Under the pieces are notes generated by a model. The model had not been told where the DNA came from. It made no database searches and saw only the letters and a program-made list of their open reading frames with translations. This document shows positions 1 to 10,288 of a stretch of 64,000 nucleotides of DNA, piece after piece. The DNA is taken from the NCBI GenBank assembly GCA_006176705.1, contig QRFJ01000782.1:186001-250000 (forward strand), written 5' to 3'. A program made the translations under genes and the position numbers. Every line of letters starts with the position of its first letter. Within the stretch, counting starts at the first letter, position 1. The DNA comes from Cocos nucifera. Its lineage: Eukaryota > Streptophyta > Magnoliopsida > Arecales > Arecaceae.

Positions 1-345
1 AGAGAAAAAGTGAGGAAGAAAGACCACTCTCTCTAGTCATCCTCTTCATCTTCTTCGATCCTTGGAAGTCCATGAAATTAGAGGAAGAATGTTTGTGATA
101 TCCCATCAAGGAAGGATAAGCAAAGTGCTAGCACACTGCGTTGATTTTAAACTACTAGACTGCTAATCAGTTCGAGGCTTTGTGTGGATTACCCATAGAG
201 GCTAGACACCTATGTGGCTCGAAGCGATAATTTCAGTCTTGAATCAGCAAGTGGAGTTCTCGACCTATAAAAAGGTATTGAGATTTGATTTCAATAGTTA
301 TCTAGATTAGAACTAGATCTAGATTGGTGTTGATGTGATCAACAC
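1..345 (+). repeat. Element A: probable end of 5' LTR (R/U5)
   Basis: Sequence before the gag leader of A reads like the transcribed end of a plant copia LTR, with a CT-rich stretch and a run ending GATCAACA near 344. I could not find a clear primer binding site after it, and the matching part of the 3' LTR lies outside the window. The boundary is a guess. A GTGCTAGCAC palindrome at 127..136 also occurs in the U3 of element B. Confidence 0.35.
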
Positions 346-921
346 CTTTCCAATTATTTATTTAATTTTTAGATTTAATGCATGCATAATTCATGTCATA
401 AGATCCTAGATTTAGAAATATTTTATATATTTTATAGATTAATATAATTAATTTGATGCTTTTGCTATAATTATTTTTGAAAAAGTTTCAAAATAGATGC
501 ATGTAAATCCTAGTTTTTCCTTTAGTGGTTAGGTTGGCCGACCAAAGTTGGGCCTAATCATTTGTTGGTTAGATACACTAAGTATAGTCATGTTAATGGT
601 TGGACCAATCGGACCTTTTCAGTAGAGTCCAAAGCCTACTAATTAGGCTTGTGGGTTAAAATTAATTGCTAGAAGTTGTTTAGAGAAACAATTAGTATAG
701 AACCTACCCATAGATGCATATGGGTTGACTAGCCAAAGTTGGGCTTATATGTAGTTGGTGTAGATTCTAGTACCCACTAAGAAATTAAGATAATTCCTCA
801 AATTGAAGGTATAAGCTTCCAATTTGTATAAAATAGTGGGAGAACCTTTAGACTAAGTTCAAATTTTTAAGCTTAATAATTCATATACTAATTAGATTTT
901 TAGTTTTTCTTTTATGCAATT
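346..921 (+). other. Element A: untranslated leader
   Basis: AT-rich, stop-dense sequence between the presumed 5' LTR and the gag start at 922. I see no coding domain. It includes short repeated phrases around 'ggttgaccagccaaagttggg' type sequence (near 530 and 725), consistent with a copia leader. Confidence 0.4.
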
Positions 922-1830
922 ATGGCCACTACCTTGTTGCTCCGATCACTATTGGATAGTGATAAATTAATAGAATCTAACTTTGAAAGCTGGTATTGAA
1001 AGTTAAAAATTATTCTGAAGCATGAGCGGATCTTAGTATATTTTGATAGATCTGGCACCTAAGGAGCTAGCTCTAAATGCATATGGAATGATCCAAGGCA
1101 CTTATCAAAAGTGGCTCAATGACTAAGCCATAGTTCATTGCATCATGCTGGCAGCTATGAGCAATTAGTTCAGTCGCAGGTTCGAGAATGCTCAATCAGA
1201 AGACATGCTTCAAATATTGAATGAGTCTTTTGGCACTCCTGATGATGTTGAGAGGCATAAGACTAGTTATGCTATCTTCAGTGCCTGGATAAGAAATGGG
1301 GCATCATTTATTGACCATGAATTGTACATGATTGAGATAATTAAGCGCCTAAGCAAGTTTGGCTTTTTCTTGCATGAGCAGCTTGGGAAAGATGCTATAT
1401 TGAACTTCTTGCCGAAGTCCTTCCTCTCATTTCTTACTCATTTTAGAATGACAAAGCTTGTAGTCAACTATCATGGTTTGCTGGGGTCACTGTAGAACTT
1501 TGAGAAAGATTACTAGCTTCACAAGGAGTCAATAAATATAGTGAGAGGATCTTCTTCTGGTCATCAACCCTTTAAGAAAGGAAAGAAGAATAAGAAGAAG
1601 AAAAATAAGAAGGTGTAGTAGCATGTTGGGACATCAATGCAGGGTTAGACCAAGAAATCTAAGCCTGATCAGAGCCAGATGGAATGCTTCTATTGTAAGA
1701 AGCAGGGGCACTGAAAGTGAAACTATCCTCAGTACATTGCCTTCCTAGACCTGAACAGACCAAGGAAGAAGCAATTTGTTGCTGTGCAAGATAATTATAT
1801 GATAACTTCTTATAATTTCATAATATGTGA
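922..1830 (+). pseudogene. gag: Element A gag (capsid/nucleocapsid), broken
   Basis: Gag would form the virus-like particle that packages element RNA in the cytoplasm. ATG at 922 opens a protein whose start (MATTLLLRSLL) and following W-Y-K/R-N-like segment resemble the UBN2-type gag of plant copia elements. In-frame stops appear within the first 30 codons. The longest clean piece is 1205..1495. A zinc knuckle sits near 1683..1725: it begins C-F-Y-C and keeps the GH pair, but stops interrupt it and the last Cys reads Tyr. A lysine-rich basic stretch at 1576..1615 precedes it, as usual for gag. The pattern of W or R codons turned to TGA suggests decay by cytosine deamination. The identification rests on position and residual motifs. 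Confidence 0.65.
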
Positions 1831-1839
1831 TACTATTGA

Positions 1840-3130
1840 CTGGATATTAGATACTAAAAGTCCTTATCATATTTGCAATTCATTACAGGGTTTATAGTTC
1901 AACAGGAGGTTTGAAGAAGGCGAGAGATTTCTAAATATTGGAGATGGAAGATCAGTTCGAGTTCTAACTTTACAAATCATAAAGCTTATATTCAATTCTC
2001 ATACTGTTGTTCTCAGTGAATATCATTTTTGTCTAAGTTTTTTTATTAAATATCATTTCTATAGGCCCCAAAAATAGTTATAAAATTTTAATAAAGAAAA
2101 ATTTTTGTAATATCATTTTGAATGGTGTTACTGTATTTATTGGATAGTTAAATAATAAATTTTATTTTTTATCACAGCCTATTAATATGGTTTATATCTT
2201 CTACAAACATTCTAGAGTAGATGATGTGTCTAAAATTTATCTTTAGCACTGTAGGCTAGGTCACATTAATAAGAATAGAATAAATGAGTTGACTCAAGAG
2301 AAAATCCTCGATGTCGATGATTGTGAATTACTTTTGATCAGTAAGTCTTGTCTTCTTGAAAAAATGACCATGTCATCTTTTACTGAAAAAGGTGAGAGAG
2401 CCAGTGAGTTTCTAGGTCTAGTATATACTGATGTAGATCGATGAGCACAAGTGCTAGAGGTAGGTATTTATACTTCATTACTTTTACAGATGACCTATCT
2501 AGGTATGGGTACGTCTACTTGATAAAACATAAGTTAGAATCATTTGAAATATTCAAATGACTCTATAATGAGGTAGAAAACCAAACTAAGAAGAGTATTA
2601 AAACTATTCAGTCTGACCAAGGGGGTGAGTACCTTTTCAGTGAGTTTCTGACATATCTAGGAGAGAATGGGATTTTCTACCAATGAATTTCTCCTGGGAT
2701 ACCACAACATAATGGTGTGTCTTAAAGGAGGAATCGGATCCTATTAGACATGGTCCATTCCATGATGAGTTTTGCCAGTCTACTAATCTCCTTTTGAGGA
2801 TGTGCACTTGAATCAGCTTGTTATGTTCTTAATAGGATTCTGAGTAAGTCTGTAGCTAAAACACGATATGAGATATAGATAGGGCATAAGCCAGTACTCT
2901 CATACCTTAGAATTTAAGGGTGTTCAGCTTATGTCAAACATTTAATAACGGACAAAATTAGACCTTGGTCTGATAAGTGCATTTTTATAGAGTACTCAAA
3001 AGAAATCAAAAGATATTATTTCTATCTTGCTGATGAACAAAAGGTATTCATTAGCCTTAAGAGATTTTTTTATAAAAGAAGTTTCTTAGTGAAGGAACTA
3101 ATGTCTCTAAGATCGAGCTTGATAAAGTTC
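1840..3130 (+). pseudogene. pol: Element A protease and integrase, broken
   Basis: The protease active site is visible near 1849..1888 as W-I-L-D-T-K-S (family: D-[ST]-G-[AS]); the glycine is lost. The GAG-pre-integrase block (R-L-G-H-I) is near 2250..2270. The integrase core shows the first Asp near 2430 in a Y-T-D-V-D context and the second in S-D-Q-G-G-E-Y near 2610..2630. The third catalytic residue, Glu in the N-G-V-S-E-R-R-N context, is a TAA stop at 2723..2725. Multiple frameshifts occur downstream. Integrase would insert the cDNA into host chromatin; this copy cannot. The order protease-integrase before RT assigns it to Ty1/copia. Confidence 0.7.
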
Positions 3131-4881
3131 AACAGGTAGAAAAATCAACATAAGTAGCTAAACCTGAATCGGATTTGATTAGATCAAACCCAAAGCCCAA
3201 ATACCTACATCCTTAAGATGATCTAGTAAAGTACCATATCAGCCAGACATATACTATGATTTTTTGGTCCGGAATGATGATCTTATCAAGCTTGATGAAA
3301 ATAATAAGGATCCAATCACCTACATGGATACAATATAGAGATCCAACTCTGATAAGTCACTAGAAGCCATAAAATTCAAAATGGAGTTCATGAAGGTCAA
3401 GATGTATGGATATTAGTTGATCCACCTGAAGGGATAAAACTCATAGGATGTAAGTTGGTCTTTAAAAGAAATCGGGGCATAAACAAAAAGGTGTAGACTT
3501 ATAAAGCCTGTCTGATTGCCAAGGAATATTGTCAGCATTATGGTATAGACTATGATGAGACATTTTGTCCTGTGGCAATGCTCAAGTTCATTTAGATCAT
3601 GCTTGATACCTGTCCATCTAGACTATGAAAGCTAGTAGATGAATGTGAAGAAAGCTTTCCTAAATGAAGAGTTGGATGAAGAGGTGTATATGATACAACT
3701 TGAAGGATTCATATCCGAAGATGAGTCTAAGATGTGCAAGCTTCTGGATTCAATTATGGATTGAAGCAGGCATCTCAGAGTTAGAACATGCATTTTGATA
3801 AGATGATCAAAACGTATGGCTTCATTAAGAATGGAGAAGAGCCCTGCATATATAAGTGGGCCAATGGTTTAGTAGTTATATTTCTTGTATTGTACATGGA
3901 TGATATTTTCTTAATCGAGAATGACGTTTCTGCATTATAGAAAATAAAGATTTGGTTGTCATCTTAGTTCTCCATGAAGGACTTGGGAGAAGCATCCTAT
4001 ATCCTAGGGATAAAGGTCTATAGAGATAGATCTAAGAGGTTGCTTGGATTATCACAGTCTACGTATATAGATATTATGCTGAAATGGTTCAGCATAGAAA
4101 ATTTTAAAAAGGGCTATCTTTTGATAGGTCATGAAATTTCTCACTTAAAGAGGGATTTGTTTGAAAACACCTTAAGAGAGAGAGAGCATATGCATAGAAT
4201 ATCATATGCCTTGGTAGTGGATTCTATTATATATGCCATGACATGTACGAGATCAGATGTGGCATACTCACTAGGAATAGTGAGTAGATACTAATCTGAT
4301 ATAGCGGAGAACTATTGGCAGGTTGTTAAAATCATCCTTAAGTATTTAAGAAATATTAAGAACCAGTGGCTTATTTATGGTGAGTCAGATTTAAAACTTA
4401 TAGGATTTACAGACTTCGATTTTCAATCTAGTCACGATGATAGCAAAACTATGTTGGTTACATATTTATTCTTAATGATGAAGCTATTTGTTAGAAAAAT
4501 TTTAAGTAGCATACTGTGGATGACTCAATTTGTGAGATGGAGTACATCATGGCATCTATTGCTGCTAAGAAAGTTATGTGGCTAAGAAAATTCATCACTG
4601 AGCTTGAAGTGGCAGCCTTCCTTGATGGTCTAGTCTGGTTCTACTATAATAGCATCGGAGCCATTGCTCAGGTAAAGAAATCAAAAGCACATCAATAGAT
4701 AAAGCATATTCTACGTTGCTACCATCTTATCCAGTAGATCATGGATCGAGGTGATGTCGAGCATCAAAAGATTGATGGAAAGGAGAACCTGGCCAACCCA
4801 TTCACTAAAGCCCTTATGGTAAAGAAGTTCGATGATCCCAAGTCAAAGATGGGTATACAATATTATATTGATTGGCTTTAG
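3131..4881 (+). pseudogene. pol: Element A reverse transcriptase and RNase H, broken
   Basis: Residual RT blocks: G-C-K-L-V-F-K-R near 3445, G-I-D-Y-D-E-T-F near 3545, L-K-Q-A-S-Q near 3765, and the polymerase box Y-M-D-D at 3893..3904 (usual YVDD). The next block, M-K-D-L-G-E-A-S-Y-I-L-G-I-K-V, starts at 3974 and is open to 4294. RNase H remains include the E-M-E-Y-I-M-A-S block at 4516..4698. The polyprotein ends with TAG at 4879..4881, 10 bp before the 3' LTR, as in intact copia elements. Numerous stops and frameshifts separate these pieces. The products would copy element RNA into cDNA. Confidence 0.8.
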
Positions 4882-4891
4882 TCCAAGTTGG

Positions 4892-5535
4892 TGTTTTATG
4901 AAAATTATATTCCAAAGCCAACCATCAGCCTAATGATGGTTGTGCTATTTTTTATATTATACATGAATTGCTTATAAATAAAAAGTTTATTTTAGATTTT
5001 TCATCATAAGTTGTACATTTTCTTTTAATGAACTCTTGTGTTATGATGAAGTCCTTAGAACTATTTAAAATCAATAAAGAAGGATTTATTGTTTAGTCCT
5101 TAAACTTGTTCATGATTAAATGATATAATATTACCTAGGATAATAACATTTATCGAGTTTAGGTCATTGTGTGCCATATGAATTGATTATCCTCTTAACC
5201 AAGGAGTGTGGAGGTACTGATATAGCATACAGGTTAAAAAGAATATGCTCTGTAAGCCAATCAAAATATGTATTTTGATAGGTTATTCTTTTATCTTTCA
5301 GACTCATATAATGATATTTTTATAAATAAATAAAAGCATTGATATTTCATCATATGTTATGTCTTATTGTTATTTGAGATTATGATGAACCCCATAGATA
5401 AGGTCTATGATTTTAGGATTATGATGAGATCATACCTGTGAGACCTAAAATTCTAAAATTTTAATCTATAATATTTTCGATCGATGATACATTGAGTTAG
5501 AGATCAATGTTACCGGAAAGACTAGCACATCCTAT
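4892..5535 (+). repeat. Element A 3' LTR, first part (cut by B)
   Basis: LTR begins TGTTTTATG directly after a decayed polypurine tract (AAGTTGG; the family norm is AAGTGGGAGA). It runs to the B insertion and includes the B target duplication CCTAT at 5531..5535. No coding potential. Confidence 0.65.
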
Positions 5536-6108
5536 TGAAGGGAAATCCTGATTTCCCGGTCCAGGTTCGTTCAGATCTGATTAGATCAAGAGATATATTT
5601 CAAAAATTTTCTCTTGATCTTAATCAGATCTTGATAAATTTCAGATCTGATTCTTATTATTTTAATAAATAAAATAAAATAAGATAAATTAAATCAAATT
5701 TAATTTACCTGATTTGGGTAATCCTATTACCCTGTAGATGATCCTGATTGCAGCGGAAGGTTCTGGATCTCAGCCACGCAAGCGCCTGGCCTCTACCGGT
5801 ATCCACTCGGGTTGGATCTGGAGAACCTCTTCTTCTCTATCACACCTCCAAAAATCAGATCTGGATCTGATCTGGAGGATCTTCAAAACTCTTTTGAAGA
5901 TCTGCAGTCGTCCTTTTGCAGCAGCGCAGCCTTCTTGCTTTTGATCGCCTTTCCTTGATCTGAATCGCACCAAACTAAGTCCAAAACACTTTTGGACGTG
6001 GAGAGCAAGGGGAGAAGAGAGTATGGCATGGAGAAGGAGGGGAGAGGCAGCCTTGGACGTGGGAAATCTCTTTCAATAAGACTTAGGATTAGGGTTGGGC
6101 GCAGGGTC

Positions 6109-6117
6109 TTATTTATA
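6109..6117 (-). promoter_or_regulatory. TATA box of B 3' LTR
   Basis: Reads TATAAATAA on the - strand, inside the LTR and upstream of the presumed R region. It is conserved in the other three LTRs of this family (13597..13605, 39545..39553, 49620..49628). Confidence 0.7.
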
Positions 6118-6424
6118 GACTAAGCGTGATCCAACTCTTCTTCCTCTCAACCAATCACAACCCTTTGTGAAATCAGATCTAAATCTGATTGGTTGAAAAA
6201 GAGACCCCTGGATTCCTCCTTAGAGGGTGCCTAAGACCAGTCAAACTGGATTCTTAGTAGAACTCTGATTGGAATCCTAAAGGGGAGGTGGAGTCCTTGT
6301 CCAACAAGGACTCCTAGGCGCCTCCTACTTGGGCTCACGCCACCCTTGGCGTGCGCCCTTCTCCTTGCCAGGTTCTGGCAGGGGGACAAGCCCCCACCAG
6401 CTCTCCAATAGGTGCATGACATGT

Positions 6425-6491
6425 GGTCAAAAGTCAAAGGGTCAATGGTCAACGTTTGACCAGTCAAAGGTAGACTTTTGACCAAAGTCAA
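6425..6491 (-). promoter_or_regulatory. Cluster of eight TTGAC boxes (W-box type) in B 3' LTR
   Basis: Eight TTGAC cores in 67 bp: six read on the - strand (sense for the element) and two on the + strand. All are followed by C or T, which is the W-box consensus of plant WRKY factors. They lie about 310 bp upstream of the TATA box in U3. Counterparts exist in the other three LTRs. Confidence 0.6.
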
Positions 6492-6658
6492 AGAACAAGA
6501 AATGGCAGGTGACCAAAAATGGCAGGTAATGTCTTACAAATAAGACAACCTATTCTGACTTGGACAACCTCCAGTCAGACCATATGAAGGCCTCTGATTG
6601 AGCACAAACTCCTTTGGCTCAGTCAGGACAACTTATTTATGATAGTAAAAGAAGAACG

Positions 6659-6744
6659 TTAGGTTCAATCGAGTGCTAGCACGATTTTCCTTGAACCTAA
6701 TTGAATCTCATTCAGATCAATTGAACTAGATCAGTTCAATTGAT
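6659..6744. repeat. Two adjacent dyad symmetries in B LTR U3
   Basis: Outer arms TTAGGTTCAA (6659..6668) and TTGAACCTAA (6691..6700) enclose the palindrome GTGCTAGCAC (6673..6682). A second hairpin follows: ATCAATTGAACT at 6716..6727 and its exact complement at 6733..6744, with a 5-base loop. Both share the TTGAAC core. They recur in the other LTRs of this family. Confidence 0.6.
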
Positions 6745-7816
6745 GATCACCAGATTCAAACCCTTGTTTGTGTGACCCAGTTAGGTTCAGTTCTGTATGG
6801 TAATGGGATATGTCATGATCTCTATCATAGACATCATCGAAAACTCCTTTCGATGGATCAGAACTCTTCTGATTCGAACAGCTAGAATGATCGATCATCT
6901 AAATCATTCTAATTGCTCCCAAAATCCACCAGTGACACCTAGCAGTATATGGTGGCAACCCATCAGAGCTGAATGCGAACCTCTTGGTGCAGCTACCTGT
7001 GTGATTAAGTTCTTCTATCTTGAGCCCCGATCAGATTAGGGTTAAGGTGAACTCGTCAAACCCTAGTCTCTGTCATATGATGTAATCATTCGATTCGAGT
7101 CCAATGTGAAAATCTAAATAGAAACTCTTTCTATTATTTCACTCTACCATGGCCATGGATTTCTGGACTTGATTCTCATGATCATCATAGGGCTGCTCCT
7201 CTACCACCGAGGTAGATAGATTCCATCTTGATGCAATCCAGTTCCTACAATGAACATGCTATAGCCAACATACACCTCAGGGTTCCATATGGCTAGGAGA
7301 CCGAGTAATGGTGTAGTCAAACTATAACACCCTCAAGGTGAACTGCCGATGCATCTCAGGTCAAAGAACCAGACACACTACTGCAGCATCGAGTCAGTCA
7401 TTGACGAGAAGGTAGACTTCCTAATGACTACTCGAGGTGGTCACGCTCAGTGCCCTCGTTCTCTAACGAGTACCTGTACTCTCGCTCCGGTGTCTCCACA
7501 CCGTAGACTCAAGACTCATCTACTAAAGAGAAGCGATTGTACACCAACCTTCCGGATCAATCACCATCCTCGTGATGATCCTATGGTCGGGAGCTGTTTA
7601 TGAGTTAATAATGATTATTCATGTCTTAAATTTTCAACTCTTGAAAATATGAATTATCATTACCATTAACTCAAAGGATGTATCACAGACACTAAATACA
7701 CATGTGTGATAGAAAATAACCCATTTCATTAATTATAGTCAAAATTACAATTTTGCCCCTAGAAGTGTATTACAAGTGTCAGCCAATTCTGGCTTCTAGG
7801 GCACATATATCTAACA

Positions 7817-7828
7817 ATCTCCCACTTG
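7817..7828 (-). other. Polypurine tract of element B
   Basis: Reads AAGTGGGAGAT on the - strand, immediately before the 3' LTR start TGTTAGATAT. It would prime plus-strand cDNA synthesis. Confidence 0.9.
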
Positions 7829-7830
7829 TC

Positions 7831-8330
7831 CTAAAGCCAATTGGCTACAAGTCTAAGTCCCATCTTCTCAAGGTGGGCTTCGATCTTCTGCTGGCCCAAC
7901 GGCTTTGTAAGTGGGTCTGCCACATTATCTGTGGAGTTGACTCTCTTGACCTCAACGTAACCTTTCTCAAGGTAATCGCGGATGAGATGGTATCGCTGTT
8001 TGCTAGGAACTCTTCCAGCACAAACAGTCTGCCAGATGTCGACTTTCGATCATCTATATCGGACATGAAGTCCGAGTCTGTGTATCCCTGAACTTGGAGT
8101 TCTCCATTACCAAAGACCAACATCATATCCTTAGTTCTTCTCAAGTACTTAAGGATACATTTCACAGAAGTCCAGTGTTCTTCACCTGGATTTGACTGAT
8201 ATCTGCTTGTGACACTCACAGCATGGGCTATATCAGGTCGTGTACATAGCATGGCATACATGAGGCTCCCTATTGCAGAAGCATAAGGGATCTTGCTCAT
8301 GCGTTCTATTTCCTCAGGTGTGCTGGGCAC
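7831..8330 (-). pseudogene. pol: Element B RNase H and polyprotein C-terminus, internally deleted
   Basis: RNase H would degrade the RNA strand of the RNA-DNA hybrid during reverse transcription. The piece starts with the connector block (E-E-I-E-R-M, then Y-A-S-A-I-G-S-L-M-Y-A-M-L) and reaches the RNase H entry G-Y-T-D-S-D-F (first catalytic Asp). Compared with element C, 197 bp are missing at 7991..7996, where TATCRC occurs once instead of at both ends of the lost segment. A further small loss lies just upstream. The catalytic Glu block and the D-N-N-G block present in C are therefore gone, and the frame shifts. The original stop TAG is still at 7831..7833, 2 bp from the PPT. Confidence 0.85.
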
Positions 8331-9332
8331 ATCTTCTTGGAAAGATGAATACCATGTCTGAAGGGTATTAATCCCCTCTTAGAGTTTTCCATACTAAACC
8401 TCTTTAGTACTTCCTCTATGTACATTTTCTGTGAAAGTCCTAGCATCCTATTCGGTCTATCCCTATAGACCTTAATTCCTAGAATAAAGGATGCTTCACC
8501 TAGGTCTTTCATGGAGAATTCCTTAGACAACCACACCTTGACTGATGTCAACATGGGAATATCATTCCCAATAAGGAGGATGTCATCCACGTACAATACG
8601 AGGAAGACAACAGCGCTCCCACTGACCCTTTTGAAAACATGGTTCCTCTTCGTTTTTTGATGAAACCAAACTTTTTGATCACATCATTGAAACGAGTGTT
8701 CCAGCTCCGAGATGCTTGCTTAAGTCCATATATGGACCTTTGCAGCTTGCAAACCTTGTGATCAGTATCACTGGATGTGAAACCTAGTGGCTATTCCATA
8801 TAGATATCTTCCTCAAGATATCCATTTAGGAATGCCATTTTCACGTCCATTTGCCATATTTCATAATCGAAATAGGCTGCAATAGCAAGCAATGTGCGGA
8901 TGGATTTTAGCATAGCTACCGGGAAAAGGTATCCTGATAGTCAATGCCTTCGCGTTGACTATAACCTTTTGCCACCAGTCTAGCCTTGAATGTCTCCACA
9001 TTCCCATCTGCACCAATCTTTCTCTTGAAGATCCATTTACACCCAATAGGTACTATACCTTCTGGTGGATCTACCAAGGTCCAGACTTGGTTTGAGTGCA
9101 TCGAGTCGATCTCTGACTTCATTGCCTCAAGCCATTTCTCGGAGTCGATATCTGATATCGCCTCGTTGTAGGTTTTGGGATCATCACCATGAGCACCATT
9201 ACCTATGAGGAACATTTCCTCTACGTCCTCTGAAATAATACCTAAGTATCTTTCAGGGGGACGGGAAACTCTTTCCGATCTACGAGGTGGAGGAGGTAGT
9301 GTTCTTATTGGCTCAACCTGATTTGGTTCCAC
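8306..9332 (-). pseudogene. pol: Element B reverse transcriptase, frameshifted
   Basis: RT copies element RNA into DNA. The N-terminal linker and the W-T-L-V-D-P-P-E-G, G-C-K-W-I-F-K-R-K and A-R-L-V-A-K-G-Y blocks run from 9332 down to about 8916. A 2-base loss relative to element C near 8916..8922 then shifts the frame. The later blocks M-D-V-K, Y-G-L-K-Q-A-S-R and the catalytic box Y-V-D-D (8582..8593) follow in other frames. A stop sits after Y-M-E near 8795. Another frame change lies near 8310..8335. The order and motifs are unmistakable copia RT. Expected length is kept, so the damage is point-like rather than a large deletion. Confidence 0.9.
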
Positions 9333-9417
9333 TTGGTCCTTAGCTCGTTCTGCTTGTGAGACTTTCTCATCAAGCTTAATCTGCTTTCCAATGCCACTAT
9401 CTTGAATAAACTATTTT

Positions 9418-10288
9418 TCAAGAAATATGGCATGTCGACTCACAATCACATTGTGGTTTTCTGGAATGTAGAAATAGTATCCTAATGACTCCTATGAATC
9501 GAGCTCTAAAGGACCTAAACTCTAACTTGTCCACTTGTTGTCTTTTGACATAAGCCGGACATCCCCAAATTCTGAGATGACTCAGACTTGGTTTCTTACC
9601 GTGCCATATCTCATACGGTGTGGTAGGAACGGTTTTAGAGGGAACCCTATTCAGTAAATAGATTGAAGTTAATAATGAATGTCCCCAAAGAAAATCTGGG
9701 AGGTTTGTGAAGCTCATCATGGATCGAACCATATCCAATAGAGTCCGATTTCTCCATTCTGAAACCCCGTTGAGTTGAGGTGTTCCTGGTGGAGTCCATT
9801 GAGAGACTATGCCATTTTCCTTAAGATAGTCTAGGAATTCCCGGCTAAGGTATTCACCTCCTCGATCTGATCGAAGAACCTTAATGGGTTTTCCAGTTTG
9901 ATTTTTCTACTTCATGTCTGAATTCTTTGAACTTTTCAAAGGCTTCAGACTTGTGTCTCATAAGATACACATACCCATACCTAGACAGATCATCGGTAAA
10001 GATAATGAAGTAGACAAAATTGCCTCTAGCCGGCACATCGAATGGGCCGCACACATCAGTATGTACTAGGGCAAGGAGATCTGTGGCCCTCTCCCCATGT
10101 CCAACAAAAGGGAGTTTAGTCATTTTGCCTTGAAGACAAGATTCACAAGTTGGATACGACTCAAAAGTCAATGGACTCAATAGCCCATTTTTCTCCAATT
10201 TGTTAATACTATCTTCTGCTATATGACCTAATCTTAGGTGCCATAGATATCTGTCGTTTGGACTATCCCTAGGTCGTTTGGCATTCAC
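9418..10288 (-). pseudogene. pol: Element B integrase, frameshifted
   Basis: Integrase joins cDNA to the target. The GAG-pre-integrase zinc region (H-L-R-L-G-H-I, then C-E-S-C) lies between 10240 and 10120. The catalytic Asp in H-T-D-V-C-G-P lies near 10060, the second in S-D-R-G-G-E-Y near 9865, and the Glu in G-V-S-E-W-R-N-R near 9760. A one-base insertion near 9895..9905 relative to element C breaks the frame between the first and second Asp. All three catalytic residues are still encoded. The segment upstream of 10299 was removed by the deletion that took out protease. A C-terminal frameshift lies near 9480..9500. Confidence 0.9.

Larger units (their letters stand above)
5536..7816 (-). 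repeat. Element B 3' LTR (2281 bp)
   Basis: Starts TGAAGGG and ends ATCTAACA on the + strand. It is almost identical to 13024..15301. It contains a TATA box, a TTGAC-box cluster and two dyads in U3 (listed separately). Short open frames inside it are not conserved as genes. Confidence 0.95.

Noticed and set aside
5738..5973. Short open frames inside B/C LTRs, on both strands, repeated at 13226..13461 and elsewhere
   Set aside because: They overlap on opposite strands, differ in C by frameshifts, and match no domain; repetition only reflects the LTR copies.
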